A stretch of DNA of 51,705 bases from Mucilaginibacter sp. GTDB taxonomy: Bacteria > Bacteroidota > Bacteroidia > Sphingobacteriales > Sphingobacteriaceae. A model generated the notes under the pieces. It had not been told where the DNA came from. It searched no databases and worked only from the letters and a program-made list of their open reading frames with translations. The translations under genes were made by a program, and so were the position numbers. Positions 8,060-16,853 of the stretch are shown here, piece by piece; within the stretch, counting starts at the first letter, position 1, and every line of letters starts with the position of its first letter. The stretch is from positions 1-51,705 of the forward strand of contig JAQBOU010000038.1 in the NCBI GenBank assembly GCA_028287865.1, in the 5' to 3' direction.

Positions 8060-8779
8060 ATGAAACATAAATTATTGATATTAAGCATGTTATGTATGCT
8101 TTGTTTAACTGTAACTGCAAAGCAAAAAATACTGATATTCAGCAAAACAGCCGGCTTTCACCATGCCTCCATACCGGCTGGTATTGCTGCCGTTACAAAG
8201 CTGGGGCAGGAGAATAATTTTGATGTTGACACTACTACTGATTCAAAAAAGTTTACCTACGACAACCTGAAGAAATATGCTGCCGTGATGTTTTTAAATA
8301 CAACAGGTGATGTTTTGAATGACCAGCAACAGGGTGAATTTGAAAAATATATCCATGCAGGCGGTGGATTTGTGGGCGTGCATGCTGCCACCGATACGGA
8401 GTATGACTGGCCATGGTATGGTAACCTGGTTGGGGCTTATTTTAAAAGTCACCCGGCGCAGCAGTCTGCAATGTTTCATGTAGTCGACCGCAATTTTATT
8501 GCAACCAAACATTTGCCGGCCGATTGGAAACGATTTGATGAACTGTATAATTTTAAATGGATGGCGCCCAATCTTCATATATTGATCACGATAGATGAAA
8601 AAAGCTATACAGGCGGAACAATGGGCGATAATCATCCCATGAGCTGGTATCATGATTATGACGGAGGCAGGGCCTTTTATACCGAACTTGGCCATACCGA
8701 TGAATCCTATAGCGACCCGCTGTATTTAGGGCATTTATTAGGCGGAATAAAATATGCAATGGGGCAGGCCAGGAGGTAA
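8060..8779 (+). CDS. Exported ThuA-domain protein
   Basis: A 239-residue protein with a signal peptide (MKHKLLILSMLCMLCLTVTA) and a ThuA/trehalose-utilisation domain with a glutamine-amidotransferase-like fold. Visible motifs are KILIFSKTAGFHHASI at the start of the domain, GGGFVGVHAATDTE in the middle, and a late GRAFYTELGHTDESY with its conserved His. ThuA proteins accompany oxidative disaccharide breakdown, where a 3-keto sugar is made. The GMC oxidoreductase directly upstream fits that pairing, and the two probably form an operon. The stop codon abuts the stop of the opposing DUF2252 gene with no spacer. Confidence 0.88.
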   Translation: MKHKLLILSMLCMLCLTVTAKQKILIFSKTAGFHHASIPAGIAAVTKLGQENNFDVDTTTDSKKFTYDNLKKYAAVMFLNTTGDVLNDQQQGEFEKYIHAGGGFVGVHAATDTEYDWPWYGNLVGAYFKSHPAQQSAMFHVVDRNFIATKHLPADWKRFDELYNFKWMAPNLHILITIDEKSYTGGTMGDNHPMSWYHDYDGGRAFYTELGHTDESYSDPLYLGHLLGGIKYAMGQARR

Positions 8780-10015
8780 TTAATCTTTGTCGGTATCCGG
8801 CTTATTGGATTTTAACGCAAAAACGCCTTTTTTATAGTCGTTTAAGAATTGGTCATAATACCGTTTTATCTTTTGGGCATATTTTAGAGAATAATCAATC
8901 ACATCTTCCTGCCATTCGGTTGATTTTCCGAATGCAGAAAGATCATCAATAATAGATGATCCCTGGATACCGCCGCTTCGCAATTCAGCCGAGGCAGTTA
9001 GTGCCGCCATATCGTCTATTACCTGGTAAATATCCCTGTAATCATTTTTAAGTAATTTGAATTTGATGGTATCTTTAACCGGCTGCAGCTCCTGTATCAC
9101 ATAAGATTCACCCCTGAACACCGTGGTGCTTAACAGGGATGCCGAAACGTTCTGCATCCTTTTTTGGATACTGATGATACGTTCAGCCTCGGTTTCCCAT
9201 TGCAATTGTTTCACATCTACAAAAGGCTGTACGGAAGACGGAGCTGCCTGTTTCATATCTACCAGCAGGTATTTGTTTTTTGTATTTGTACTCTTCAGCA
9301 AAAACAAATAACGTTTTAAACCAAGGCTACCAGTACCCGCTACCCGAAAAATAACCCCTTTAACTTTATAATTATAAGGACCGTCACTGCTGTTGGCAAT
9401 CCATTCATCTACATGCACGGTTAGCTCCTGGCGCAGTTTTTTGTCCAGCTTAAAATGTCGTTCATCTTCCAGCGATAGCATCAGTTTTTTTCTTTTGCTA
9501 ATGGTTCGTTTTTTCAATAGCTCCTTTTCGGTAGTCTTATCTGCGGCGGTTAAAAAATTGCAAACAATTCCTTTCGCCGTGCGTGGTTCAATATAAATAG
9601 CTTTAGCTTTAACCAGCGTTGCAGCATATGTTTTTAAATAAAGCCGGGCCATATTTAAAGCTTTCTCGGGTTCTATCTCCAGTGATTCGAAAGCGATAAA
9701 AATACTGGTAACCATCCGGGCAAGTTCGTAGCAAACAGGTGCCAAAATACCTTCATCAAAATCATTCAGGTCAAAGTAAACCAACTTATTGTCACCTTTA
9801 TAACTCCCGTAATTTTCAACGTGCAGATCGCCGCAGATCCATCCCAAAGGAGAAAGGGGTAAAGGGTTGGCTTTGGACAGGTCCTCGTAAAACAGGTGAC
9901 AGGTGCCCCGATAAAAGCGAAACGAGTTTTCGGTCATGGCTTCGTACTTTAGCTGGACCATATCGGGCAATAAGTGACTGTTAAAGGCTTTTAATCTTTC
10001 AGATAGTTTTGACAT
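8780..10015 (-). CDS. DUF2252 family protein (kinase-like fold)
   Basis: A 411-residue protein with the DUF2252 hallmarks: FRFYRGTCHLFYEDL, then GWICGDLHVENYGSYKG with the GDLHxEN signature and VYFDLNDFDEG, which resemble the catalytic and metal-binding loops of the aminoglycoside-phosphotransferase/protein-kinase fold. No substrate has been fixed for this family. There is no signal peptide, so it is cytosolic. On the minus strand a near-match to the -7 promoter (TATCTTTA, 10053-10060) lies about 40 bp upstream of the ATG. It is divergent from the ModE-like gene. The family is sure, the biochemical role open. Confidence 0.85.
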   Translation of the reverse strand: MSKLSERLKAFNSHLLPDMVQLKYEAMTENSFRFYRGTCHLFYEDLSKANPLPLSPLGWICGDLHVENYGSYKGDNKLVYFDLNDFDEGILAPVCYELARMVTSIFIAFESLEIEPEKALNMARLYLKTYAATLVKAKAIYIEPRTAKGIVCNFLTAADKTTEKELLKKRTISKRKKLMLSLEDERHFKLDKKLRQELTVHVDEWIANSSDGPYNYKVKGVIFRVAGTGSLGLKRYLFLLKSTNTKNKYLLVDMKQAAPSSVQPFVDVKQLQWETEAERIISIQKRMQNVSASLLSTTVFRGESYVIQELQPVKDTIKFKLLKNDYRDIYQVIDDMAALTASAELRSGGIQGSSIIDDLSAFGKSTEWQEDVIDYSLKYAQKIKRYYDQFLNDYKKGVFALKSNKPDTDKD

Positions 10016-10095
10016 TAATTTGAATTAAATCAACGGTTAATGGTTGTAATTTTAAAGATACCAATTACATTAATTCACAACCAACTTTACTTGTA

Positions 10096-10103
10096 TATGT
10101 TTG
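10096..10103 (+). promoter_or_regulatory. -7 promoter element of the ModE-like gene
   Basis: An exact TAnnTTTG match (TATGTTTG). Its last three bases overlap the first possible TTG start codon (10101), so that codon would fall at or before the transcription start. This favours the GTG at 10125 as the translation start. Confidence 0.5.
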
Positions 10104-10124
10104 TTATTAATTTTAATTTCATCC

Positions 10125-10478
10125 GTGTTAATAACCAATAAAACCTTGCTTAAATTAAACGGCAGAATATGGATAGAAGCCCCTCAAGGCAAGTTACTTG
10201 GCCACGGCCGGGTAGAATTGCTGGAGCGTATACACGCATCGGGTTCCATACGCCAGGCTGCACTACAGATGAAAATGTCGTACAAACAGGCCTGGGACCT
10301 GGTAAATGATATGAATGCGCATTTCAGTTCGCCGGTGGTAGTATCGCATAGAGGTGGCAAAGGTGGGGGAAAGGCTGTAGTTACCGAATACGGATTGAAA
10401 GTTATCGGCCGGTTTCATCAATTGCAGGAGAAATTAAATGAGTTTTTATTGCTTCAAAGTAAAAATTTAGATCTTTAA
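10125..10478 (+). CDS. ModE-like winged-helix DNA-binding protein (no molybdate domain)
   Basis: About 117 residues from the GTG at 10125; the frame extends to a TTG at 10101, but that lies inside the promoter element. There is no ATG start. The sequence matches the N-terminal winged helix of ModE: LNGRIWIEAPQGKLLGHGRV, then LLERIHASGSIRQAALQMKM and SYKQAWDLVNDMN (recognition helix), then the wing around VVVSHRGGKGGGKAVVTEYG. The C-terminal MOP (molybdate-binding) domains of full ModE are absent, so its ligand, if any, is unknown. No mod transporter is nearby; the next gene is the efflux operon, which it might control (inference). Confidence 0.8.
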   Translation: MLITNKTLLKLNGRIWIEAPQGKLLGHGRVELLERIHASGSIRQAALQMKMSYKQAWDLVNDMNAHFSSPVVVSHRGGKGGGKAVVTEYGLKVIGRFHQLQEKLNEFLLLQSKNLDL

Positions 10479-10868
10479 AATAGCCTGTATTTGAGTTCAT
10501 GGATGAATATATAGGCTTAATCTTTCGAATATTCATTAGTAAACTTCATTTTAAAGCTCAGATACATTTTATAATGTATAATCTTCAAACAAAAATGGCT
10601 TTTTAAAGTTAGTCTGCTGTGGTTTATATATCTTTTTAATTATCATTTTTAATCAAATAAGTATCTTATTATGCTGTTCGGTAACAATGTCGCCTGAATT
10701 GGGCCTGCAATAGCAATTTAACAATATTGTTACCTTATACATGCTTTGTTTTTAGCAATTTTACAAACGCAATCAATCAGCCTTAGTACAGTTTTTGATG
10801 CTTTGGAATAAGAAAGTATATTCTTCTGAAATATTGTGTATTAAAAATATAAATAATACTGTTTTAAA
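10479..10868. promoter_or_regulatory. Upstream region of the efflux operon
   Basis: A 390-bp AT-rich gap with no coding frame. It contains the inverted repeat GGTAACAAT (10680-10688) / ATTGTTACC (10726-10734). The right arm overlaps a perfect 12-bp palindrome AACAATATTGTT (10720-10731). These are plausible operator sites. No exact TAnnTTTG element is seen before the tolC-like gene, so the promoter may be unusual or activator-dependent. Confidence 0.45.
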
Positions 10869-12320
10869 ATGGTGAATATATTTTATAAAGTGAGGACTGT
10901 AAATATCCTTTTTCTTATTGCCGGTTTGTTTTTTTTGCCATTATTTACGTATTCACAAAGAACAGGTTCAAAAGGTGTTGCCCCGGCAACTGTCGTCCCG
11001 CCTTTGGTTGTGCCTGATACAAGTAAAAATAGTTTGCTTTTGCCGGTAGTTGTAAGGGATACCGGTAAAAACAGCAGCGACCAATATTTAACACTTAAGC
11101 AGTGTATTGATTATGCGTTAATCCATCAGCCCTTTATAAATGAAGCGAATATAAATGTTGATGTTGCAAAAACAACCAATGCGATAAGCCTGGCAGGATG
11201 GTTGCCACAGGTAAATTCTTCCGGAACTTTAACGCATTATATACAGCGGACTAATTCGAACATAACGACAACTACCCAGGGGTTTAGCAGCAATTCGGTT
11301 AATACTTTTGTTCCGGGCGTGGCTGTATCGCAGGCCATATTCTCTCCAGGTTTATTGTATGCTTCAAAAAGTGCCCCATTATATGTAAAGCAAGCTCAGC
11401 AAGCTACAGACAGTACCAAAATATTCGTCGTTTCGTCGGTAAGTAAAACATTCTACACATTATTAAACACATTGGAACAGATCAACGTTTTTAAGGAAGA
11501 TACCGCACGTTTAGGTAGAAGCCTGAGAGATGCCTATATTCAATATAAGGGTGGTATTGTAGATGAAACAGATTATGAACAAGCTGCGATAACATTAAAT
11601 AACTCAAAAGCGCAGTTAAAGCAGGCGAATGAAAATGTGGTTCCGCAATATGCATCTTTAAAAAGACTGATGGGATTTCCACCCGAAAAACAGTTTAACG
11701 TTGTTTTTGACACCTTACAGATGAGAAATGCCATTCAAATTGATACTACGGAACAGCTTCAATATGAAAAACGTATAGAATTACAAGAAATAAGGACAAG
11801 CGAGGACCTGCAATCACAGCTTCAAAATTATTACCGGTTTTCATGGCTTCCAACGTTATCAGCTTTTTATAACTACAATTTATATTTTGCCGATAACAAC
11901 TATAATAACCTGCTAAGTAATTCATATCCAAGCTCGCTGGTTGGTTTATCTTTCAGCATACCCATATTTACAGGTTTTGCGAGATTAAATAATGAGCGGA
12001 AGGCCAAACTGCAGCAGCAAATTATTCACTGGAACGAAACAGACCTCAGATCTCAGATAAATGTAGAATATACCTCGGCCTTAGCTAACTATAAGGGCAA
12101 TTATTATAATTTACAGTTATTACAAAGAAATGTTGCATTAGCAAGGCGCGTATATTTCGTGGTCGAGCTGCAATATAAACAAGGAATTGTTCCGTATCTG
12201 AACGTAATTACAGCCGAATCAAATTTAATAACATCAGAAATCAATTACTTAAATGCTTTATTCCAGGTATTATCAAATAAGATAGATCTGCAAAAAGCAA
12301 TGGGGAATATTTCTTATTAA
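10869..12320 (+). CDS. TolC-family outer-membrane efflux protein
   Basis: A 483-residue protein with a signal peptide (ILFLIAGLFFLPLFTYSQ, ending near residue 30), then a disordered Pro/Val-rich linker and two OEP repeats. The repeats begin at YLTLKQCIDYALIHQPFI (about residue 73) and run through FSWLPTLSAFYNYNLY, SIPIFTGFARLNNER and the final coil QLQYKQGIVPYLNVITAESN. Three such subunits form the outer-membrane channel and periplasmic tunnel of a tripartite efflux pump. It is the first gene of the operon and is followed 22 nt later by the adaptor gene. The N-terminal extension before the first repeat is longer than usual. Confidence 0.92.
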   Translation: MVNIFYKVRTVNILFLIAGLFFLPLFTYSQRTGSKGVAPATVVPPLVVPDTSKNSLLLPVVVRDTGKNSSDQYLTLKQCIDYALIHQPFINEANINVDVAKTTNAISLAGWLPQVNSSGTLTHYIQRTNSNITTTTQGFSSNSVNTFVPGVAVSQAIFSPGLLYASKSAPLYVKQAQQATDSTKIFVVSSVSKTFYTLLNTLEQINVFKEDTARLGRSLRDAYIQYKGGIVDETDYEQAAITLNNSKAQLKQANENVVPQYASLKRLMGFPPEKQFNVVFDTLQMRNAIQIDTTEQLQYEKRIELQEIRTSEDLQSQLQNYYRFSWLPTLSAFYNYNLYFADNNYNNLLSNSYPSSLVGLSFSIPIFTGFARLNNERKAKLQQQIIHWNETDLRSQINVEYTSALANYKGNYYNLQLLQRNVALARRVYFVVELQYKQGIVPYLNVITAESNLITSEINYLNALFQVLSNKIDLQKAMGNISY

Positions 12321-12342
12321 TTTCATAAATCAAACCGCCTCA

Positions 12343-13545
12343 ATGAATAGAGTAATAGTAAGTACCATTTTTATCAGTTGCATAATACTTACCGCCTGTA
12401 AAAAAAAGCAACCACCTGTTAACCCGGAGGTGCCTGTTAATTTAATGACTTTACAAGCAAAGCACGTTTTGTACTATGATAAATATCCTGCAACAACGGC
12501 TGCGTTGAGCCAGGTTAACCTGCTTCCTCAAATAACCGGTGCAATTACAGGAATATTTTTTAAAGAAGGCAGCCATGTAACTAAAGGGCAGAAACTTTAT
12601 GAAATAGATGAGCGTATTTATCAGAATAATTATGATGCAGCAATAGCCAATTTAAAAGTTGCGCAAGGAAATTTGGTACAATCGCAGCAGGATGCGGATC
12701 GTTATGAGTATTTAAATAAATATAACGCCGTTGCAAAGCAACTTTATGACCATGCAGTAATTACATTGCTTAATTCAAAAAATGCTGTAAAGGCAGCGGA
12801 GCAGTCAGTTAAAACTGCCAAAACCAATTTGAACTATGCCATAGTAACCGCGCCTTTTGATGGTACTATCGGTTTTAGCATGGTAAAACTTGGTGATGTG
12901 GTGAATCCCGGTGCTACTATTTTGAATACTATATCAACAGATAACCCAATGGCTGTTGATTTTATAATAAATGAAAAGAATTTACCATTCTTTGAAAAAT
13001 TACAACACAATAAACAACAGCCTGTCGATTCCTTATTTACTATCTTAATGCCCGATAATTCACTCTATCAGCATACCGGCAAAATATCGGTGATCGATCG
13101 TGCGGTTGATGCACAAACAGGTTCTATCAGGGTAAGGCTTGTATTTAGTAATCCCGAACTTTATCTAAGGGTTGGTATGAGTTGCGTGGTTAGGGTACAT
13201 AACCAGGAGAGCGGACCACAATTAGTGTTACCAGGCAAAGCCGTTGTTGAGCAAATGGGCGAATATTTTGTGTTTGTTGCAAAAGATAGCGTTATAAAAA
13301 TATCTCCCGACAGTCTCAAAAAGAATCCTAAGGCCAAGTCGGATACTTCAGGTAAACCAAAACTTGTAGTCGTTCAGAAAAAAGTTCAGGTTGGTCAAAC
13401 CATAGGGCCTGATCAGATCATAAAAAGCGGGATCAATGCCGGAGACAGGATAGTTGTAGACGGTGTACAGCAGCTTCATGATGGTTCACAAATCACTACA
13501 GCCAATAAAGTAGGCCCGTCGGGTGGCGGCAAAAAAGGTCAGTAG
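12343..13545 (+). CDS. RND efflux periplasmic adaptor (membrane fusion protein), lipoprotein
   Basis: A 400-residue MFP. A lipoprotein signal with lipobox LTAC (cleavage before C19) anchors it to a membrane. It has a lipoyl/biotinyl half-motif (GAITGIFFKEGSHVTKGQKL), a helical hairpin (about residues 100-160), the second lipoyl half (NYAIVTAPFDGTIGFSMVKLGDVVNPG) and a beta-barrel domain ending in GQTIGPDQIIKSGINAGDRIVVDGVQQL. It bridges the TolC-like channel and the RND pump. The KSDTSGKPK insertion near residue 330 is a lysine-rich loop outside the conserved core. It lies between the channel and pump genes as in acrAB-type operons. Confidence 0.93.
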   Translation: MNRVIVSTIFISCIILTACKKKQPPVNPEVPVNLMTLQAKHVLYYDKYPATTAALSQVNLLPQITGAITGIFFKEGSHVTKGQKLYEIDERIYQNNYDAAIANLKVAQGNLVQSQQDADRYEYLNKYNAVAKQLYDHAVITLLNSKNAVKAAEQSVKTAKTNLNYAIVTAPFDGTIGFSMVKLGDVVNPGATILNTISTDNPMAVDFIINEKNLPFFEKLQHNKQQPVDSLFTILMPDNSLYQHTGKISVIDRAVDAQTGSIRVRLVFSNPELYLRVGMSCVVRVHNQESGPQLVLPGKAVVEQMGEYFVFVAKDSVIKISPDSLKKNPKAKSDTSGKPKLVVVQKKVQVGQTIGPDQIIKSGINAGDRIVVDGVQQLHDGSQITTANKVGPSGGGKKGQ

Positions 13546-13592
13546 CAGTAAATAGTTACACAAAATTTGTGCGTTTTAGAAGAGATTAATGT

Positions 13593-16500
13593 ATGATTGC
13601 TAATACCTTTATTAAAAGACCCGTAACTGCCATAGTTATATCTATTGTACTGGTGATAACCGGAACAGTAAGTATTTTACTGCTGCCTATTGACCAATAC
13701 CCTGATATTACTCCCCCTATAGTACAGGTTAACGGGCAATTTACCGGGGCGGATGCGCAAACCGTTGAACAAACCGTTGCAACGCCTATTGAAGAACAGG
13801 TAAATGGTACCCCAGGCATGGAGTATATGCAGAGCAATAGTACTAATAACGGGCTGATGACATTGAACGTTACCTTTAAGATAGGAACGAATATAGATGT
13901 TGCTGCGCTTGATGTACAAAACCGGGTGAGCATAGCTACTCCATTATTGCCTGCTGTGGTAAGCCGTTTAGGACTTACGGTGCGTGCGGTAAATCCAAGC
14001 ATGCTGATGATGGTGGCTATTTATGCGCCAAAGGATTCTCATAACATCACATTCCTGGATAATTACACCAATATTTTTATCCAGGATGCCTTGCTTCGTG
14101 TACCGGGGGTAGGAAGTATCAACCGGTTTACGGATGATTTCAGTATGCGGATATGGATGAATCCTGAAAAAATGGCTGCCTACAGCTTAACCCCTTCTGA
14201 TGTTATTGCAGCGCTGAATGCTCAAAATGTGCAGGTAGCCGCCGGAACTGCAGGCGTTCCTCCGCAGGCCTCTACCCAAACATATGAACTGGGTATCCTT
14301 GTAAATGGCCGGTTAAGCAAGGTGTCGGAATTTGAAAATATCATTGTAAAAACCATTCCTACAACCGGGGCATTGGTTTATATGCGAGACGTAGCGCGGG
14401 TTGAACTTGGTAAATTTACCTTTTCAAGCAACTCATTTGTTGATGGTCACCGTGCATCTTACCTCCAAATTTACCAGGCGCCGGGAAGCAATGCGCTTCA
14501 AACAGCCCAGGGTGTATATGACGCCTTAGCTAAACTGAGACAAACTTTTCCAGCGGATGTTGAATACAGCGTTCCTTTTGAATCGGTAACGGTGGTAAAA
14601 GTATCCATGCAGGATGTTGTGGGAACCTTGCTGAAAACCCTTGGTTTGGTTGCCGTGGTAGTGTTCGTGTTTTTGCAGACATGGCGATCCACGCTAATCC
14701 CGGTACTTGCTATCCCGGTTTCCATATTTGGTACGTTCTGTTTTTTTATCCCGTTAGGCTTTACTATTAATACACTAACCATGTTTGGGTTTGTGCTTGC
14801 GATAGGAATAGTTGTGGATGATGCTATCATAGTGGTCGAGGCGGTGCAACATTATATTGATCACGATAAAATGTCGGCCAAGGAAGCCACTTACCAGGCA
14901 ATGAAGGATATATCTGCACCCGTTGTAGCTATAGCGCTGATTCTGGCAGCGGTGTTTGTACCGGTAGGATTTATTCCCGGTATAGTTGGCCGTTTGTACC
15001 AGCAATTTGCAATCACTATTGCGATCTCGGTAATGATATCTGCGTTCATTGCACTATCGTTAACCCCCGCTTTATGTACGTTATTATTAAAGCCCACAGA
15101 TAAAAATAGAAAACCGAATTTCTTAGATAAATGGTTTGCTAAATTCAATGCCTGGTTTGACCGTATAACGGCCAAATATACCAATGGGGTAAAAAAGAGT
15201 ATTGCGGCTTCCCGGTATGTCATCATTTTACTGCTATGTATTTGCATTGGCACGTACTTTATGTTTCAGGCAAAGCCGTCAGGGTTTATACCTTCCGAAG
15301 ACGATGGAAACTTATACGTTACTTTTCAATTGCCACCAGCTTCCTCAACCGCGCAGTCTGTCGAACTGATGTCAAGGCTGATGAAAGTAGTGGGCTCTAC
15401 CCCGGGTGTAGCACATTATGCGGCGTTATCGGGGCTAAATGTTGTAACTAATGCGAGTAACTCCAATAACGGTACCATTTACTGCCAGCTTGCACCGTGG
15501 GATGCCCGTTCCACATCAGGCGAGCAGGTTCCGGGAATAATCGGCGTTATGCAAAAACGAATTGCAGATGCCGGCATCAAAAACGCAAATGTGGAAGTAA
15601 TACAGCCGTCTCCGCTACCCGGTGTTGGTACAACGGTAGGCTTTAGCGTACAAATTGAGCAGCGCAGCACCACTGATGATATACACGCCTTTGAAAATGT
15701 AGTGAACAAGTTTGTGACCGAGGCAAATAAGAATCCGGCTATATCCGGCTCATTCAGCTTTTTCACCGCACACACGCCGAACTATAATTTAACGGTCGAC
15801 CGGGAAAAATGTGAAAAGCTGGGTGTAAACATAGCCGATGTTTTCACTACCATCCAGGCATTTATGGGTAGTTTGTATATAAATGATTTTACAACCTACA
15901 ACCGTACCTTCCATGTGGTTGTTCAGGCTGATACCGGGTTCCGGGCAAATATTTCAGAAATGAATAAGTATTATGTGCGTAACCAGGCTGGTACCATGGT
16001 ACCATTGGGCACATTGATCAGTTATGCGCCTACAGAGGCCGCACCATTAATATCGCACTTTAATATATTCCGTACGGCCGAAATTGATGGCTCTTCAAAA
16101 GCGGGATATAGCAGCAGCGATGCATTAACGGCTGTACAGGATATTGCTTCGAGAACATTGCCCGAAGGGTATACTTATGAATTTTCGGGGCTGAGCTATG
16201 AGGAAGTAAAAGCGGGATCAACTACTATTTATATTTTCCTTTTTTCAATTACATTCGTATTTCTGTTCCTGGCTGCATTGTATGAAAGCTGGTCGGTTCC
16301 GTTTTCAGTACTATTAGCTGTTCCCATAGGCGCATTTGGGGCTATATTTGCCCTTTTACTTGTACCCGGCCTTACCAATAACGTTTACGCCCAAATAGGA
16401 TTAATAACCCTGATAGGATTAGCCGCCAAAAACGCCATATTGATTGTTGAATTTGCAAAAGTAAGGGTAGACAGGGGCGAGGATCTGCTTAAATCCACCC

Positions 16501-16853
16501 TGGATGCAGTTAGTCTTCGTCTGCGGCCCATTATAATGACTTCACTGGCCTTTATACTTGGGGTGCTGCCACTGGTATTGGCGACGGGGGCAGGCGCGGT
16601 AGCTCGCAGAACCATAGGCTTTACTGTTTTAGGGGGGATGCTTGCTGCTTCGTCAATTGCTATTTTTATTGTTCCGGTGCTTTACGTGGTGATAACGCGT
16701 TTGTCATACGGTAAAGAATACCTGGATTATTTAAAATCACATCATCATGAATTGATGGAAAAAGCTAAAAAAGTGGAGGAACAGAATATTGATCCTGAAC
16801 TGGAATATGAGATCAAAAAATCCCGTGAACTGGATAAACCTGATCAAATATGA
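13593..16853 (+). CDS. RND multidrug efflux permease, first of a tandem pair (HAE1/AcrB type)
   Basis: A 1086-residue inner-membrane pump with the usual 12-TM, two-half layout. TM1 carries FIKRPVTAIVISIVLVITG. The proton-relay Asp pair is in GIVVDDAIIVVE (TM4) and the relay Lys in LIGLAAKNAILIVEF (TM10). Large porter-domain loops follow TM1 and TM7. Uses the proton gradient to export drugs, detergents or other hydrophobic compounds through the adaptor and TolC partner. The stop codon overlaps the start of the second pump (ATGA). The tail DPELEYEI is shared with its neighbour. The substrate is unknown. Confidence 0.94.
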   Translation: MIANTFIKRPVTAIVISIVLVITGTVSILLLPIDQYPDITPPIVQVNGQFTGADAQTVEQTVATPIEEQVNGTPGMEYMQSNSTNNGLMTLNVTFKIGTNIDVAALDVQNRVSIATPLLPAVVSRLGLTVRAVNPSMLMMVAIYAPKDSHNITFLDNYTNIFIQDALLRVPGVGSINRFTDDFSMRIWMNPEKMAAYSLTPSDVIAALNAQNVQVAAGTAGVPPQASTQTYELGILVNGRLSKVSEFENIIVKTIPTTGALVYMRDVARVELGKFTFSSNSFVDGHRASYLQIYQAPGSNALQTAQGVYDALAKLRQTFPADVEYSVPFESVTVVKVSMQDVVGTLLKTLGLVAVVVFVFLQTWRSTLIPVLAIPVSIFGTFCFFIPLGFTINTLTMFGFVLAIGIVVDDAIIVVEAVQHYIDHDKMSAKEATYQAMKDISAPVVAIALILAAVFVPVGFIPGIVGRLYQQFAITIAISVMISAFIALSLTPALCTLLLKPTDKNRKPNFLDKWFAKFNAWFDRITAKYTNGVKKSIAASRYVIILLLCICIGTYFMFQAKPSGFIPSEDDGNLYVTFQLPPASSTAQSVELMSRLMKVVGSTPGVAHYAALSGLNVVTNASNSNNGTIYCQLAPWDARSTSGEQVPGIIGVMQKRIADAGIKNANVEVIQPSPLPGVGTTVGFSVQIEQRSTTDDIHAFENVVNKFVTEANKNPAISGSFSFFTAHTPNYNLTVDREKCEKLGVNIADVFTTIQAFMGSLYINDFTTYNRTFHVVVQADTGFRANISEMNKYYVRNQAGTMVPLGTLISYAPTEAAPLISHFNIFRTAEIDGSSKAGYSSSDALTAVQDIASRTLPEGYTYEFSGLSYEEVKAGSTTIYIFLFSITFVFLFLAALYESWSVPFSVLLAVPIGAFGAIFALLLVPGLTNNVYAQIGLITLIGLAAKNAILIVEFAKVRVDRGEDLLKSTLDAVSLRLRPIIMTSLAFILGVLPLVLATGAGAVARRTIGFTVLGGMLAASSIAIFIVPVLYVVITRLSYGKEYLDYLKSHHHELMEKAKKVEEQNIDPELEYEIKKSRELDKPDQI

